A stretch of 64,000 bases of DNA from Siminovitchia sp047228825 (GTDB taxonomy: Bacteria > Bacillota > Bacilli > Bacillales > Bacillaceae_C). A model generated the notes under the pieces. The model had not been told where the DNA came from. It saw only the letters and a program-made list of their open reading frames with translations, and did not search any database. Of this stretch, positions 25,836-35,004 are shown piece by piece. Position numbers and translations under genes: made by a program. Each line of letters starts with the position of its first letter. Within the stretch, counting starts at the first letter, position 1. Location of the stretch: positions 1-64,000 of the forward strand of contig NZ_JBFEGN010000007.1 in the NCBI RefSeq assembly GCF_047228825.1. The letters are read 5' to 3'.

Positions 25836-27532
25836 AAAATATGAAAGGGGGATTTAATGGCCTTACGGTCGTGAAAGTCCTGATTTATATATTCTTTGGA
25901 CTATTCTTGATTCTTCCGCTTATTTCCGTTATTCTCGTCAGTTTTACCGGACAGCCCATCAATCTGCTTGGCTCGCTTACCGATCCGGCTACGTTCAGTT
26001 CCACGGTGGAGAAACTTAAAGGGGCTTCTTTTGATCATTATAAAAAGATATTTACAACAAAGAGTTACTTTGCTGCATTGAAAAATAGTTTACTGCTTTC
26101 ATTTTTAGTAACGATTATAGTAACTATCGTCTGCATTCCGCTCGCTTACGGCATTGCACGTACCAAAATGCCATTCAAAAAAACGATATCAGCATTATGT
26201 ATGGTTCCGCTTATTGTACCGACCTTTATTTCTGCGTATGCATTCATTATCATGCTTGGCCGCTCAGGCTGGGTTACCCAGATTTATAATGCGCTTGGCG
26301 GAGAAGGGATGTTGATTGATCCGTATTCCATGTCAGGGATCGTACTCGTTCAGGTTTTTTTCTTTTTTCCATATGCACTTTGGCCGCTCGTTGCCGCGTT
26401 TAAGGTAAGTGATTTGAGCTTGGAAGAAGCCTCGCAAAATCTTGGTGCGAAAAACTTTTTCACCTTCGCGTTTGTAACGTTTCCGCTTGCATTGCCTGGC
26501 ATTATTTCAAGTGCGCTGCTTATTTTTACTGTAAGTTTTTCAGATTTTGGCACCCCGATCATTTTGGCTCCAAAAGAAACAAATTTGCTTGTCGTAGAAG
26601 CTTACCGTGAAATGGCCGGTTTTTTCAACTGGGGAGGGGCAGCCATTTTAACCGTCGTTATGGTGCTTGTAGCCGGCTTCTTTTTTTGGCTGCAGCATTT
26701 GTTTACAAAAGGAAAGAATTACGGAACGGTTTCAGGAAAGCCGAAGCAGCAAAAGCTTAGTGAAAATAAACTATTAAATTGGACACTTGCGATTTATTCC
26801 ATGCTTGTTGTGCTCGTTCCTTTGCTGGCGATGATTTCAATAGCCATCCAGTCTTTTGCCACAACGTGGGGAAAAGATCCGCTGCCGAACGGGTATACAC
26901 TGCAGCACTATAAAACGATTTTCTCAACTTCGTTGGGGAATATTCAAAACAGCATTATTCTGGCGTTGGGCGCGCTTGTGCTCAGTGTTATTATTTCAAC
27001 TTTCGTTTCGTATTTCGTTGTCCGCCAACATTCTTCTTCGATGGACTTCATCGTGTCAATCCCGTTGGTTGTTCCAGGGATTGCCTTTGGCATTGCGCTT
27101 ATTCAAACGTTTAATACTGCTCCGCTTCAATTAACTGGAACAGCCATCCTGCTTATTATCGCATATGCGATTAGGCGACTCCCATACATGATACGGTCGA
27201 CGATGGGAACAATGCGTGCCATCAAGCAGGACATCGAAGAAGCTGCCATTAATCTCGGGGCCACACAGCTTACAGCTGCAATGACGATTATAGGACCGCT
27301 TATGCTTCCGGGAATAGCGGCTGGATCAGTTCTTGTTTTTGTTACCGTTATTAAGGAAGCAAGTGTTTCAATCCTGCTCGCCCCGGCCGAATGGGCGCCA
27401 ATGAGTTTGGCGATCTTCCAAAATATCTTGCGCGGAGAATATTATACGGCCGCAGCCATGTCTGTTGTATTGGTTGTCCTTGTGCTTCTGTTACAGGCAC
27501 TTGCAAACCGACTCGGGCAAAAGAAGCTATAG
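25832..27532 (+). CDS. ABC importer fused double permease
   Basis: A 566-residue membrane protein with two binding-protein-dependent permease domains in one chain, as in FbpB/AfuB transporters. EAA loops are seen near residue 190 (LEEASQNLGAKNFFTFAFVTFPLALPG, split here as two blocks) and near 470 (IEEAAINLGATQL...GPLMLPG). About twelve membrane segments can be picked out. The single-chain arrangement means one gene supplies both halves of the channel. ATG 25832 overlaps the ATPase stop. The HAD phosphatase follows 20 bases later. Confidence 0.92.
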   Translation: MKNMKGGFNGLTVVKVLIYIFFGLFLILPLISVILVSFTGQPINLLGSLTDPATFSSTVEKLKGASFDHYKKIFTTKSYFAALKNSLLLSFLVTIIVTIVCIPLAYGIARTKMPFKKTISALCMVPLIVPTFISAYAFIIMLGRSGWVTQIYNALGGEGMLIDPYSMSGIVLVQVFFFFPYALWPLVAAFKVSDLSLEEASQNLGAKNFFTFAFVTFPLALPGIISSALLIFTVSFSDFGTPIILAPKETNLLVVEAYREMAGFFNWGGAAILTVVMVLVAGFFFWLQHLFTKGKNYGTVSGKPKQQKLSENKLLNWTLAIYSMLVVLVPLLAMISIAIQSFATTWGKDPLPNGYTLQHYKTIFSTSLGNIQNSIILALGALVLSVIISTFVSYFVVRQHSSSMDFIVSIPLVVPGIAFGIALIQTFNTAPLQLTGTAILLIIAYAIRRLPYMIRSTMGTMRAIKQDIEEAAINLGATQLTAAMTIIGPLMLPGIAAGSVLVFVTVIKEASVSILLAPAEWAPMSLAIFQNILRGEYYTAAAMSVVLVVLVLLLQALANRLGQKKL

Positions 27533-27552
27533 TAGACTACAGGAGTGACAGT

Positions 27553-28329
27553 ATGAAAGGGTTTATCTTCGACCTGGATGGAACGATCTATGTCGATAAT
27601 GAAATGATTGAAGGAGCAGCTGACGCCATCCATAGGCTGAAATCCCGTGGTGATCGTGTAATTTTTCTGACAAACAAGTCGATAGCGCGCCGGATTGATT
27701 ATGTTGAAAAGCTCAAGTCGCTTGGGGTAGATGTCACTTTAGACGAAGTAATTAATTCCAATTTTATAACGGCAAAATATTTAAAAGATAACATGGAGGC
27801 GGGGGATACAGCTTATGTTATTGGGGAGGAGCCGTTGTTTGACGAGCTGGCGGAAGAAGAGATCAGTATTACGAAGGATCCGCAACATGCCTCCCATGTC
27901 GTTATCGGTTGGGATCGAAATTTTGATTATGATAAGTTAAACAGCGCTTTTCAGGCATGGAGAAATGGTGCAAAAATCATTGCAACGAATCCGGACAGGA
28001 CTTGCCCGATTAAAGAAGGAGAAATCCCCGATTGCGGTGCGATGATTGGCGCCATTGAAGGGGCCACAGGAGAAACGGTCACAATAGTTACGGGAAAGCC
28101 ATCCCCCCTTATGGCCAGCTATGTATTGGATAAAGTTCTTCGGCTTCCCGCAGAAAACGTGTACATGGTTGGGGACCGGCTAGAGACGGATATTCGGATG
28201 GCGAATGAAGCAGGGATGAATTCTGTTCTTGTCATGACGGGAATCACGAATTCATCGATGCTGGAAAGGGCAGCGGACAGTCCCAAATATACACTCTCCA
28301 GCGTGAAGGATATTGATCAGATTGAATAA
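27553..28329 (+). CDS. HAD-IIA family phosphatase (NagD/AraL/glycerol-phosphate phosphatase type)
   Basis: A 258-residue HAD hydrolase with motif I FDLDGTIYVDNE, motif II FLTNKS, the motif III Lys in VTGKPSP and motif IV GDRLETDI. The C2A cap between motifs II and III defines the NagD/AraL group, which includes glycerol-3-phosphate phosphatases such as mycobacterial Rv1692. ATG 27553 follows AGGAGTGAC. As the last gene of a GlpP-leader importer operon it may dephosphorylate the imported compound or a toxic by-product. The substrate is not proven. Confidence 0.88.
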   Translation: MKGFIFDLDGTIYVDNEMIEGAADAIHRLKSRGDRVIFLTNKSIARRIDYVEKLKSLGVDVTLDEVINSNFITAKYLKDNMEAGDTAYVIGEEPLFDELAEEEISITKDPQHASHVVIGWDRNFDYDKLNSAFQAWRNGAKIIATNPDRTCPIKEGEIPDCGAMIGAIEGATGETVTIVTGKPSPLMASYVLDKVLRLPAENVYMVGDRLETDIRMANEAGMNSVLVMTGITNSSMLERAADSPKYTLSSVKDIDQIE

Positions 28330-28360
28330 AATGATTGGCTTAAAGATTGATGGTCATCAT

Positions 28361-28933
28361 TTACAAGTCGTAATTCCACATAGCAGGATTTCCGGAAGAT
28401 ACTGCGAGTGCTCCGGCTTTCAGGGCGTCATGTACTTCCTGGAGTTCAGAGACAAGGCCACCGGCGATAATGGGATAAGGAAGCTCGATTGTAAGCCGAT
28501 CAACAATTTTCGGCAAAATACCCGGCATGATTTCGACAGCATCGGGACTGCATGATTTGACCATTTCAATCCCTTTGTATAAGGCGCTGCGATCCAGAAG
28601 AAAGATCCGTTGAATGGTCATGAGGCCCATTTCTTTGGCGAATTTGACCATGCTGCCTTTTGTGGTTATGATTCCTTTCGGCTTCCATGCCTCTGCAATA
28701 AAGTTAACCGTACTGCGGGAATTGGAAAGGCCATCAATAAAGTCGAGATGGAGAAAAACATGTTTTCCCGCTTCTTTCAGACGGGTAATGTAATGTTCCG
28801 CAGATAAGAGGTTGCCCGTGAGCAGGAAAACGATATTCACGTTGCTTTTTAACGCTATATCCAGGTCTGCTTCACTTTTGACTGAAGCAATAATTTGTGA
28901 TTCAACCATGTCTTCGATTCTCATATATTCCAA
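28361..28933 (-). CDS. glpP: Glycerol-3-phosphate-responsive antiterminator
   Basis: A 190-residue GlpP-family RNA-binding antiterminator with a TIM-barrel-like fold. The family blocks HVFLHLDFIDGLS, PKGIITTKGSMVKFAKEMG, TIQRIFLLDRSAL, PDAVEIMPGILPKI and PIIAGGLVSELQEVHDALKAGA are present (shown in parts). In B. subtilis it binds G3P and prevents termination in glp leaders. The start is TTG 28933 behind GAAGGGTG, or ATG 28924. It converges with the HAD gene and diverges from glpD, and its two likely RNA targets flank it in this window. Confidence 0.93.
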   Translation of the reverse strand: MEYMRIEDMVESQIIASVKSEADLDIALKSNVNIVFLLTGNLLSAEHYITRLKEAGKHVFLHLDFIDGLSNSRSTVNFIAEAWKPKGIITTKGSMVKFAKEMGLMTIQRIFLLDRSALYKGIEMVKSCSPDAVEIMPGILPKIVDRLTIELPYPIIAGGLVSELQEVHDALKAGALAVSSGNPAMWNYDL

Positions 28934-28989
28934 ATCACACCCTTCTTTGTTGATAGTTTAAGTTTATCACATAACTGTTTTGTGCAAAA

Positions 28990-29070
28990 TATAATATAAG
29001 GTCAGAGATTCTGAGAAAGGGCCATTGCAGTCCCCCGTTTTCAAACGGGGTGATTGTAAATGGCCTTTAT
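28990..29070 (+). promoter_or_regulatory. glpD leader: GlpP antitermination target with terminator
   Basis: TATAAT (28990-28995) runs into the conserved TAATATAAGGTCAGAGA block. An intrinsic terminator follows: AAAGGGCCATT (29016-29026) pairs with AAATGGCCTTT (29058-29068), enclosing CCCCGTTT-TC-AAACGGGG. This is the usual GlpP-controlled glpD arrangement. The -35 element is not clear. Confidence 0.8.
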
Positions 29071-29087
29071 TATATGGAGGATTTTAA

Positions 29088-30665
29088 ATGGGAACATTTT
29101 CATTTAAGGAACGAAAACAATTGATGGAGCATCTCGGTGAAACCAAATACGATGTGATCATTGTAGGAGGCGGTATAACAGGAACGGGCATCGCACTTGA
29201 TTGTGTGACAAGGGGGCTGAAGACCCTTCTCGTGGAGATGCAGGATTTTGCAGCGGGTACATCGAGCAGGTCGACAAAGCTGGTCCACGGAGGACTGCGG
29301 TACTTGAAGCAGTTTGAAATAAAGATGGTTGCAGAGGTCGGAAAGGAGCGGGCGATTGTTTATGAAAATGCACCCCATGTGACGCATCCGGAATGGATGC
29401 TGCTGCCGATCTATAAAAAAGGGACATTTGGAAAGGTTTCAACTTCTGCAGGACTGCGGGTATATGATTTTTTAGCCGGAGTCAAAAAGAATGAACGGCG
29501 CAAAATGTTGACACGGGAAGAAACCCTTGCGAAGGAGCCGCTTTTAAAGAAAGATGGTCTCCTTGGAAGCGGCTATTATGTTGAATATCGGACGGACGAT
29601 GCCCGCCTGACAATGGAAGTGGCAAAGAAGGCTTTTGAAGAGGGGGCTGACCTGCTGAATTATACGCAGGCCGAAGGCTTCCTTTATGAAGGCGGAAAAG
29701 TTTCAGGTGTTAAGGTGCGAGATGTGTTTACAAATACAATATATGAAGCAGCAGGCCGAAAGGTTGTCAATGCAACAGGGCCATGGGTGGAGAAGATGAT
29801 TGAAAAAGACAGAAAGATAAAAGGGAAGGGCCTTACACATACCAAAGGTGTGCATATCGTTATGGATAAGGAAAAATTCCCGCTCAGGCAGGCAGTCTAT
29901 TTTGATACACCTGACGGCCGGATGGTATTTGCGATTCCGAGAGACGGAAAAACGTATGTTGGCACAACGGATACTTTTTTTAATGGTGACCTGAAAAATC
30001 CTCCGATTACAGAGGAAGACAAGGATTATTTAATGTCTTGCATCCGGTTTATGTTCCCGGAACTTGGAATAACGAAAGATGACATTGAATCTGGATGGGC
30101 CGGAGTCAGACCGCTCATTCAGGAAAAAGGCAAAGGGCCGTCCGAGATATCCCGCAAAGACGAAATTTGGGTGTCAGATACCGGATTAATCACGATTGTG
30201 GGAGGGAAGCTGACCGGTTACAGAAAAATGGCTGAAACGGCAACAGATATGCTGGCAAAACAGCTTGAGCAAGAGGGGATTCAAAGCGGACCATGCGTAA
30301 CAAGAAATCTTCGCCTTTCCGGCGGACATTTTACGAATCCGGCCGAATATGAAAAGTCTATTGATGAGAGAAGCCGAAAACTTCGGGAAATTGGCCTTCG
30401 TCAAGAGGAGGCACGAACAATTGCGGCGGTATATGGAACAAACGCAGATATGGTTGCATCGATGAAGGAAAAAGTTCTGCCGGACGAAGAACTGCCGTTG
30501 GCAATTAAATTGCTTGTTCATTACGCTGTGCTGTACGAAATGGCAATGACGCCCGAAGATTTTTTTGCACGCAGAACCGGGGCAAGCTTCTTTCGTTTGA
30601 ATTGGCAGAAAAAATGGGAAGACGCCGTAACTGCGTATATGAAAAAGCTTTTTGGAAACCTGTAG
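29088..30665 (+). CDS. glpD: Aerobic glycerol-3-phosphate dehydrogenase
   Basis: FAD-dependent membrane-associated enzyme oxidising G3P to dihydroxyacetone phosphate with electrons to menaquinone. The 525-residue product has the dinucleotide fold YDVIIVGGGITGTGIALD, the GlpD block SSRSTKLVHGGLRYLKQFE (split at SSRSTKLVHGG) and GWAGVRPLI. The C-terminal cap domain is complete, although the protein is somewhat shorter than the roughly 555 residues of B. subtilis GlpD. ATG 29088 follows TATGGAGG. Expression depends on read-through of the leader terminator. Confidence 0.95.
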   Translation: MGTFSFKERKQLMEHLGETKYDVIIVGGGITGTGIALDCVTRGLKTLLVEMQDFAAGTSSRSTKLVHGGLRYLKQFEIKMVAEVGKERAIVYENAPHVTHPEWMLLPIYKKGTFGKVSTSAGLRVYDFLAGVKKNERRKMLTREETLAKEPLLKKDGLLGSGYYVEYRTDDARLTMEVAKKAFEEGADLLNYTQAEGFLYEGGKVSGVKVRDVFTNTIYEAAGRKVVNATGPWVEKMIEKDRKIKGKGLTHTKGVHIVMDKEKFPLRQAVYFDTPDGRMVFAIPRDGKTYVGTTDTFFNGDLKNPPITEEDKDYLMSCIRFMFPELGITKDDIESGWAGVRPLIQEKGKGPSEISRKDEIWVSDTGLITIVGGKLTGYRKMAETATDMLAKQLEQEGIQSGPCVTRNLRLSGGHFTNPAEYEKSIDERSRKLREIGLRQEEARTIAAVYGTNADMVASMKEKVLPDEELPLAIKLLVHYAVLYEMAMTPEDFFARRTGASFFRLNWQKKWEDAVTAYMKKLFGNL

Positions 30666-30689
30666 TGTCCGGTTGGAAAGAGGCATTGC

Positions 30690-30738
30690 ATTGTAAAAAG
30701 CCCTTGGTGCCTGATCAGCCTTGAAACCAAGGGCATCA
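30690..30738 (-). terminator. Terminator of the molybdopterin oxidoreductase gene
   Basis: On the minus strand GCCCTTGG...CCAAGGGC is followed by TTTTTAC. The T run is only on that side. Confidence 0.75.
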
Positions 30739-30748
30739 TTCTTTGCAC

Positions 30749-32833
30749 TTATGCTTTACTCCATTCTTTACCAGTCTTCAGTTGATCTCCTGCAGCCACC
30801 TTCTCTGCATTTACCTTTCCTGAGAAAAACACGGCGCCGCCGCCCATGTCAGCTTCCCGGTCCGGTGTCAAGGCATTCACAAGCCGTTTTGCTCCATGGG
30901 CATCGGCCCAGAGGCCTTGGGTGACCAGAACGCCTGGAAGAACCTGATCCCCGACAGATGCCGGCAATTCACATTCTCCCCGGTCATTCCAGATGCGGAC
31001 CCAATCACCGTTTTCAATGCCAAGCCGCAGCGCGTCTTCCTGGTTGATGAACAGCTGCGGTGATTTTTCCAATCTGACATGTTTTTCGTTATTGGAAAAA
31101 GTGGAGTTTAAAAAGTTATGGTTCGGGCCGGGCACGAATAGAAAAGGATAGTCCGAATTTTCCTCTTTCAACGGTATGTGCGTCGGCAGCGGCGGGTGCC
31201 CATCCAGTTCCATCCTTTTCGAATACAATTCAATTTTTCCGCTCGGTGTGTTCAAACGCTTCAAACGGTTTTCCGGAGTACGTGCTTTGACAAAGCGTTT
31301 TTCTTTAAGTTCTTTCAATGTAATGTCAGGAAAATAAGGATTTGGCACATCACTGATCGCCTGGCGGATCATGTCTTCATCACTGTCTTTAAAAGCTTCT
31401 TCATCAAATCCCATTACTGCCGCCAACAGCCTGAACACTTCCGCATTCGACTTGCTTTCTCCATAAGGAGGAATGACCGGCTCCTGTAAATGCAAATAGA
31501 GATGCCAGTAAGATGTATATATATCCGTATTTTCAAAGGAGGACGTTGCCGGCAATACGATATCCGCATACGCCGCCGTTTCCGTCAAAAACAAGTCATG
31601 GACGACCATGAAGAGGTCATCACGCAGCAATCCTTTTCTGACTTTGACGGAATCCGGAGCAACGACGGCAGGATTGCTGCTATATACAAATAAGGATCGG
31701 ATCGGGTTTTCCGTCTCTAACAGGGCTTGCCCCAATTGAATCATGTTAATCGAGCGGGTTGGCTTTTTTTGCAGATCCGGCCGTTGCAATGCCCTCGTGT
31801 TGTAATTCAAGTAAGCCGAGTTTGATTTCACTGCTCCTCCGCCTTTCAGCAGCCATTGGCCCGTTAAAGCCGGAAGACAGGCAATGGTCCTGACAATCAT
31901 GCCGCCATTGTCATGGTGCTGAAGCCCGTTGCCGATCCGGATCATGGAGGGGGCAGTGGAACCGTACAGACGGGCAAGTTTATAAATATCTTCCGCCGGA
32001 ACTCCTGTAATGCCAGAGACAACTTGAGGGTCATATTGCTTTACATGGTGCTCCAGTTCCTCGTACCCTACTGTATATTCTGTTAAAAACTCCCGGTCTA
32101 CTAAATTTTCTTTATATAATACATGCATGATGCCCAGCGCCAATGCCGCATCGGTTCCCGGAATAACCGGAATAAACCAATCCGCCATGCGGCCGGTCCG
32201 GTTTTTATGGACATCTATGACAACGAGCTTTGCCCCTTGCTTTCTCGCTTTTTGTGCGATCATTACCTGGTGCATATTCGTACTTGCAGCATTGATTCCC
32301 CAAAAAACAAACAATTTTGTTTCCGTCATTTCTTCGGGATCCGTGCCAAAACTGCTGCCCATCGTATACCTATATCCCACAGCTCCGGCATCCGAACAGA
32401 TCGTCCGCTCCAACTGGCTCGCACCGAGACGATGAAAAAAGCGCCTGTCCATTCCTTCTGAATGAATCCTGCCCATATTTCCGTAAAAGCTGTAAGGCAA
32501 AATGGATTCCGGACCTTCCTCCGAAATGATTTTTTTCCAGCGGTCGGAAATCGTCTCAATGGCCTCCTGCCAGCTGATCGGGATAAACTTTCCTTCGCCC
32601 TTTTCTCCAACACGCTTTAAAGGTGTTTTTAATCTTTTTTCGTCGTAAAGGCGGGCTCCCATATTCCGCACTTTGTTGCAAATGCTTCCTTTCGTTATGG
32701 GATGGTTGGGATCTCCGTCAATTTTTACGATCTTCCCGTCTTTTTTATGGACAAGCAGTCCGCATTGATCCGGACAATCAAGAGAGCAGACCGAAGGAAA
32801 TATTCCGTCTTTTTGATGTGCCAATGATTCCAT
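30749..32833 (-). CDS. Molybdopterin-dependent oxidoreductase (YoaE-like)
   Basis: A 694-residue cytoplasmic member of the DMSO-reductase/formate-dehydrogenase superfamily. The N-terminal CSLDCPDQCG with a later GSICNK gives four Cys for a [4Fe-4S] cluster. Molybdopterin-binding blocks include VFWGINAASTNMH, VVIDVHKNRTG and, in the C-terminal MoCo domain, GNHNFLNS-type PGPNHNFLNSTFSN and LGIENGDWVRIWNDRGE. There is no twin-Arg signal and no small Fe-S or membrane partner, so it acts alone in the cytosol or with an unknown donor. ATG 32833 is preferred because AAGGGG lies eight bases upstream, whereas ATG 32842 touches it. The substrate is unknown. Confidence 0.88.
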   Translation of the reverse strand: MESLAHQKDGIFPSVCSLDCPDQCGLLVHKKDGKIVKIDGDPNHPITKGSICNKVRNMGARLYDEKRLKTPLKRVGEKGEGKFIPISWQEAIETISDRWKKIISEEGPESILPYSFYGNMGRIHSEGMDRRFFHRLGASQLERTICSDAGAVGYRYTMGSSFGTDPEEMTETKLFVFWGINAASTNMHQVMIAQKARKQGAKLVVIDVHKNRTGRMADWFIPVIPGTDAALALGIMHVLYKENLVDREFLTEYTVGYEELEHHVKQYDPQVVSGITGVPAEDIYKLARLYGSTAPSMIRIGNGLQHHDNGGMIVRTIACLPALTGQWLLKGGGAVKSNSAYLNYNTRALQRPDLQKKPTRSINMIQLGQALLETENPIRSLFVYSSNPAVVAPDSVKVRKGLLRDDLFMVVHDLFLTETAAYADIVLPATSSFENTDIYTSYWHLYLHLQEPVIPPYGESKSNAEVFRLLAAVMGFDEEAFKDSDEDMIRQAISDVPNPYFPDITLKELKEKRFVKARTPENRLKRLNTPSGKIELYSKRMELDGHPPLPTHIPLKEENSDYPFLFVPGPNHNFLNSTFSNNEKHVRLEKSPQLFINQEDALRLGIENGDWVRIWNDRGECELPASVGDQVLPGVLVTQGLWADAHGAKRLVNALTPDREADMGGGAVFFSGKVNAEKVAAGDQLKTGKEWSKA

Positions 32834-33080
32834 TTCGAGCATCCCCTTAGATAAAATAATGATATAGATTATACCACACCACAGCTGATACGTCGTTGTA
32901 CCGATAAACTTTCTTTCAGAGATTGGCCGATGGCTTCACGGCAGCACAAATGACCCTTTGGCGGTTAGTTGTAAGTTCAAATGATCAAGGAATGGGCACA
33001 CGAAACGACCGTCGTGGGCCATATAGCAAAAAATGGTACAAAAGTTTGGAGGCCCAAAGCAATAAAATTGAAAAAATTGG

Positions 33081-33109
33081 TTGACAGCCAAAACATTTCG
33101 GAATAAAAT
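33081..33109 (+). promoter_or_regulatory. Promoter of the S-box transcript
   Basis: TTGACA (33081-33086), 17 bp, TAAAAT (33104-33109). Transcription would start about 35 bases before the riboswitch. The rest of 32834-33080 shows no feature I can support. Confidence 0.75.
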
Positions 33110-33147
33110 AGGTTTCAACGTTCCAAATGACAATTTCATTATTTCAT

Positions 33148-33326
33148 ACTCTTATGAAGAGAGGCGGAGGGACTGGCCCGGTGAAGCCTCGGCAACCATT
33201 GAATATACTTTTATATATTCAAACGGTGCCAATTCCAGCAGATTTTTTAAAAGTCTGATATATAAGAGGCAAAGCTGATGATTCTAATTAAAAGCGGAGA
33301 CCTCTTATTGTGAAGGGGTCTTTTTC
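33148..33326 (+). ncRNA. SAM-I (S-box) riboswitch with terminator
   Basis: The aptamer at 33148-33270 has the S-box landmarks in order: CTTATGAAGAGAGG, CGGAGGGACTGGCCC, GAAGCCTCGGCAACC, a variable stem, GGTGCCAATTCCAGCAG, and a closing TATAAGAG that pairs with CTCTTAT. The expression platform ends in GAGACCTC-TTATTGTGAA-GGGGTCTTTTT (about 33297-33326), a terminator. High SAM should stop transcription before yezD. Confidence 0.93.
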
Positions 33327-33366
33327 TTGTATATCGGGCGATTTACAATCAAAGGAGCTGAGAGGA

Positions 33367-33516
33367 ATGGGGGAAAAAGTAAAAGTAGATAACGAGAAGT
33401 TGAAAGTGATTGCGGAAGCCCTCGGCAATTTGCGTTTCGGTGAGCTGCAAATAACGGTTCACGAAGGGAAAATTGTTCAGATCAACCGGATCGAAAAGAA
33501 GCGGTTTCCAGCATGA
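33367..33516 (+). CDS. yezD: YezD-family small protein (DUF2292)
   Basis: A 49-residue protein ending EGKIVQINRIEKKRFPA, with GNLRFGELQITVHEGK, the pattern of YezD/DUF2292 proteins found near sulfur and methionine genes. ATG 33367 follows AGGAGCTGAGAGG. It is directly under the S-box riboswitch, which fits its known association. The molecular role is unknown. A second terminator follows the gene. Confidence 0.85.
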   Translation: MGEKVKVDNEKLKVIAEALGNLRFGELQITVHEGKIVQINRIEKKRFPA

Positions 33517-33558
33517 TACATGATGAATATACTGGGAAGCTGACCGGACAACCGGAGG

Positions 33559-33619
33559 CCTCTTGATTTGCGCAAATTTGCTTGCTAAAGGCATATTTGT
33601 GTTGATCAAGGGGTTTTTT
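33559..33619 (+). terminator. Second terminator after yezD
   Basis: CCTCTTGAT (33559-33567) pairs with ATCAAGGGG (33605-33613), then TTTTTT. An inner GCAAATTTGC palindrome may extend it. It could limit read-through from the S-box into the downstream met genes. Confidence 0.65.
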
Positions 33620-33642
33620 AAATGGAAAAAAGGAGAATAAAC

Positions 33643-34140
33643 ATGTCTGACGCGGAACTTTTGCAACCTTTGCGAGCGGCTGTTTTTGGTGCATGATCCA
33701 ACCATTTGACACTCAGCCGGGGATTGAGAAAGTGGTTTCCGGTTATACTGGCGGGACGTTTGAGAACCCGACGTATGAACAGGCATGCACCGGGATTAAT
33801 CGGCCATGTGGAAGCAGTACAGATTTCGTTTAATAACCAAGTATTTTTATATGAAAAGTTAGTTGGATCGTTTTGGCAGCAAATTGACCCAACAGATGGG
33901 GGCGGCCCATTCAAAAGCAGCGGATCATCCTATCAGACAGCTATTTGTGATCATTCCGAAAAACAAAGAAGAATTGCCGGGGAATCGAGAAGGAAGCCGG
34001 GAAATAGCGGGAGGTTTAAGTATCCCGTTGTTACGAATATTTTGCAGCGGATCCTTTCCATCCCGTCAGAATCACGATAAAAAGAATCCGGAAAAATACG
34101 CTTCCTTCAAGGAAGAGTCCGGAAGGGCGCTGTTTAAATA
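33643..34140 (+). pseudogene. msrA: Degraded peptide-methionine (S)-S-oxide reductase (msrA)
   Basis: Clear MsrA sequence is spread over three frames. Frame one, from 33663 to about 33795, reads ATFASGCFWCMIQPFD, TQPGIEKVVSGYTGG and ENPTYEQACTG, with the catalytic CFWC. Frame two, from about 33797 to 33985, reads GHVEAVQISF, FWQQIDPTDGGG and GSSYQTAI. Frame three, near 34075-34140, reads DKKNPEKYASFKEESGRALF. A ribosome site and ATG 33643 remain but are out of frame with the first block. At least three frameshifts make it non-functional. Its place between yezD and metQNI shows it once belonged to a methionine-related operon. Confidence 0.88.
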
Positions 34141-34173
34141 CTAACAATTCATCATTAAAGGGGAAACATCAGA

Positions 34174-35004
34174 ATGAGAAAAACATTGCTTACCATTAGT
34201 CTAATTTTCAGCCTGTTGGTGTTAGGAGCGTGCGGAAGCACTGCAGCCAACGAGGATAAGAAAGAAATTACCATCGGTGCAACTGCAGGTCCGTACAGTG
34301 ACCAATTGCGGGAAGGCATTATCCCGATCCTTGAAAAGGACGGATATAAAGTGAAAATCGTTGAGTTCAATGATTATATTCAGCCCAATGTCGCTTTAAA
34401 CGAAGGGGAAATAGATGCCAACCTGTTCCAGAACAGAATATACCTCGGGCAGTTCAATAAAGACCATGACATGGACCTGGTTGCGCCTTATGCGGTGCCG
34501 ACAGCTCCCATTGCCCTCTATTCCAAAAAGCATACGTCTTTGGATGATGTAAAGGAAGGCATGACCGTGACGATGCCGAATGATCCGACCAACTTGGCCA
34601 GATCCCTGAATATGCTTGCAGATTTCGGTTTGATCAAAGTGAATGAAGAGGCCGATCCAACAGTCGTCTCTGAAAAAGACATCGTGGAAAATAAGCTCAA
34701 TTTAAAAATCAAGCCAATCGATCCGGCCCAAACACCGCGTTCACTGGGAGACACAGATTTTGCTTTCATAAACGGAAACTTTGCGCTTGCTTCAGGATTG
34801 AAGCTGGATGAAGCGGTTGAAATCGAAAAAACACCGGAAGGGTATTTAATTTATGTAACGCTCAGAAAAGAAGATGTTGATAAACCATTCGCAAAAGCAT
34901 TGGAGAAAGCTTACCACTCAGATAAATTTTTGGACTTTACAAACAAGAAGGCAAAAGGGTACGTAAAACCGCCTTATCAAGTGGAAAAGGAGGCAAATGA
35001 ATGA
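34174..35004 (+). CDS. metQ: Methionine ABC transporter, substrate-binding lipoprotein
   Basis: A 276-residue NlpA/MetQ lipoprotein. The signal peptide ends in LGAC (lipobox), and the mature part contains GATAGPYSDQLRE and GEIDANLFQNRIYL, both typical of MetQ, with TPRSLGDTDFAFINGNFA in the second lobe. It binds D/L-methionine outside the membrane. ATG 34174 follows AAAGGGGAAAC. It overlaps metN by four bases. Expression may come from S-box read-through or from a promoter in the msrA remnant that I cannot identify. Confidence 0.92.
   Translation: MRKTLLTISLIFSLLVLGACGSTAANEDKKEITIGATAGPYSDQLREGIIPILEKDGYKVKIVEFNDYIQPNVALNEGEIDANLFQNRIYLGQFNKDHDMDLVAPYAVPTAPIALYSKKHTSLDDVKEGMTVTMPNDPTNLARSLNMLADFGLIKVNEEADPTVVSEKDIVENKLNLKIKPIDPAQTPRSLGDTDFAFINGNFALASGLKLDEAVEIEKTPEGYLIYVTLRKEDVDKPFAKALEKAYHSDKFLDFTNKKAKGYVKPPYQVEKEANE

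Noticed and set aside
33706..34080. A 124-codon ORF as a separate intact gene
   Set aside because: It is the middle frame of the msrA pseudogene; the catalytic Cys block lies in another frame upstream.
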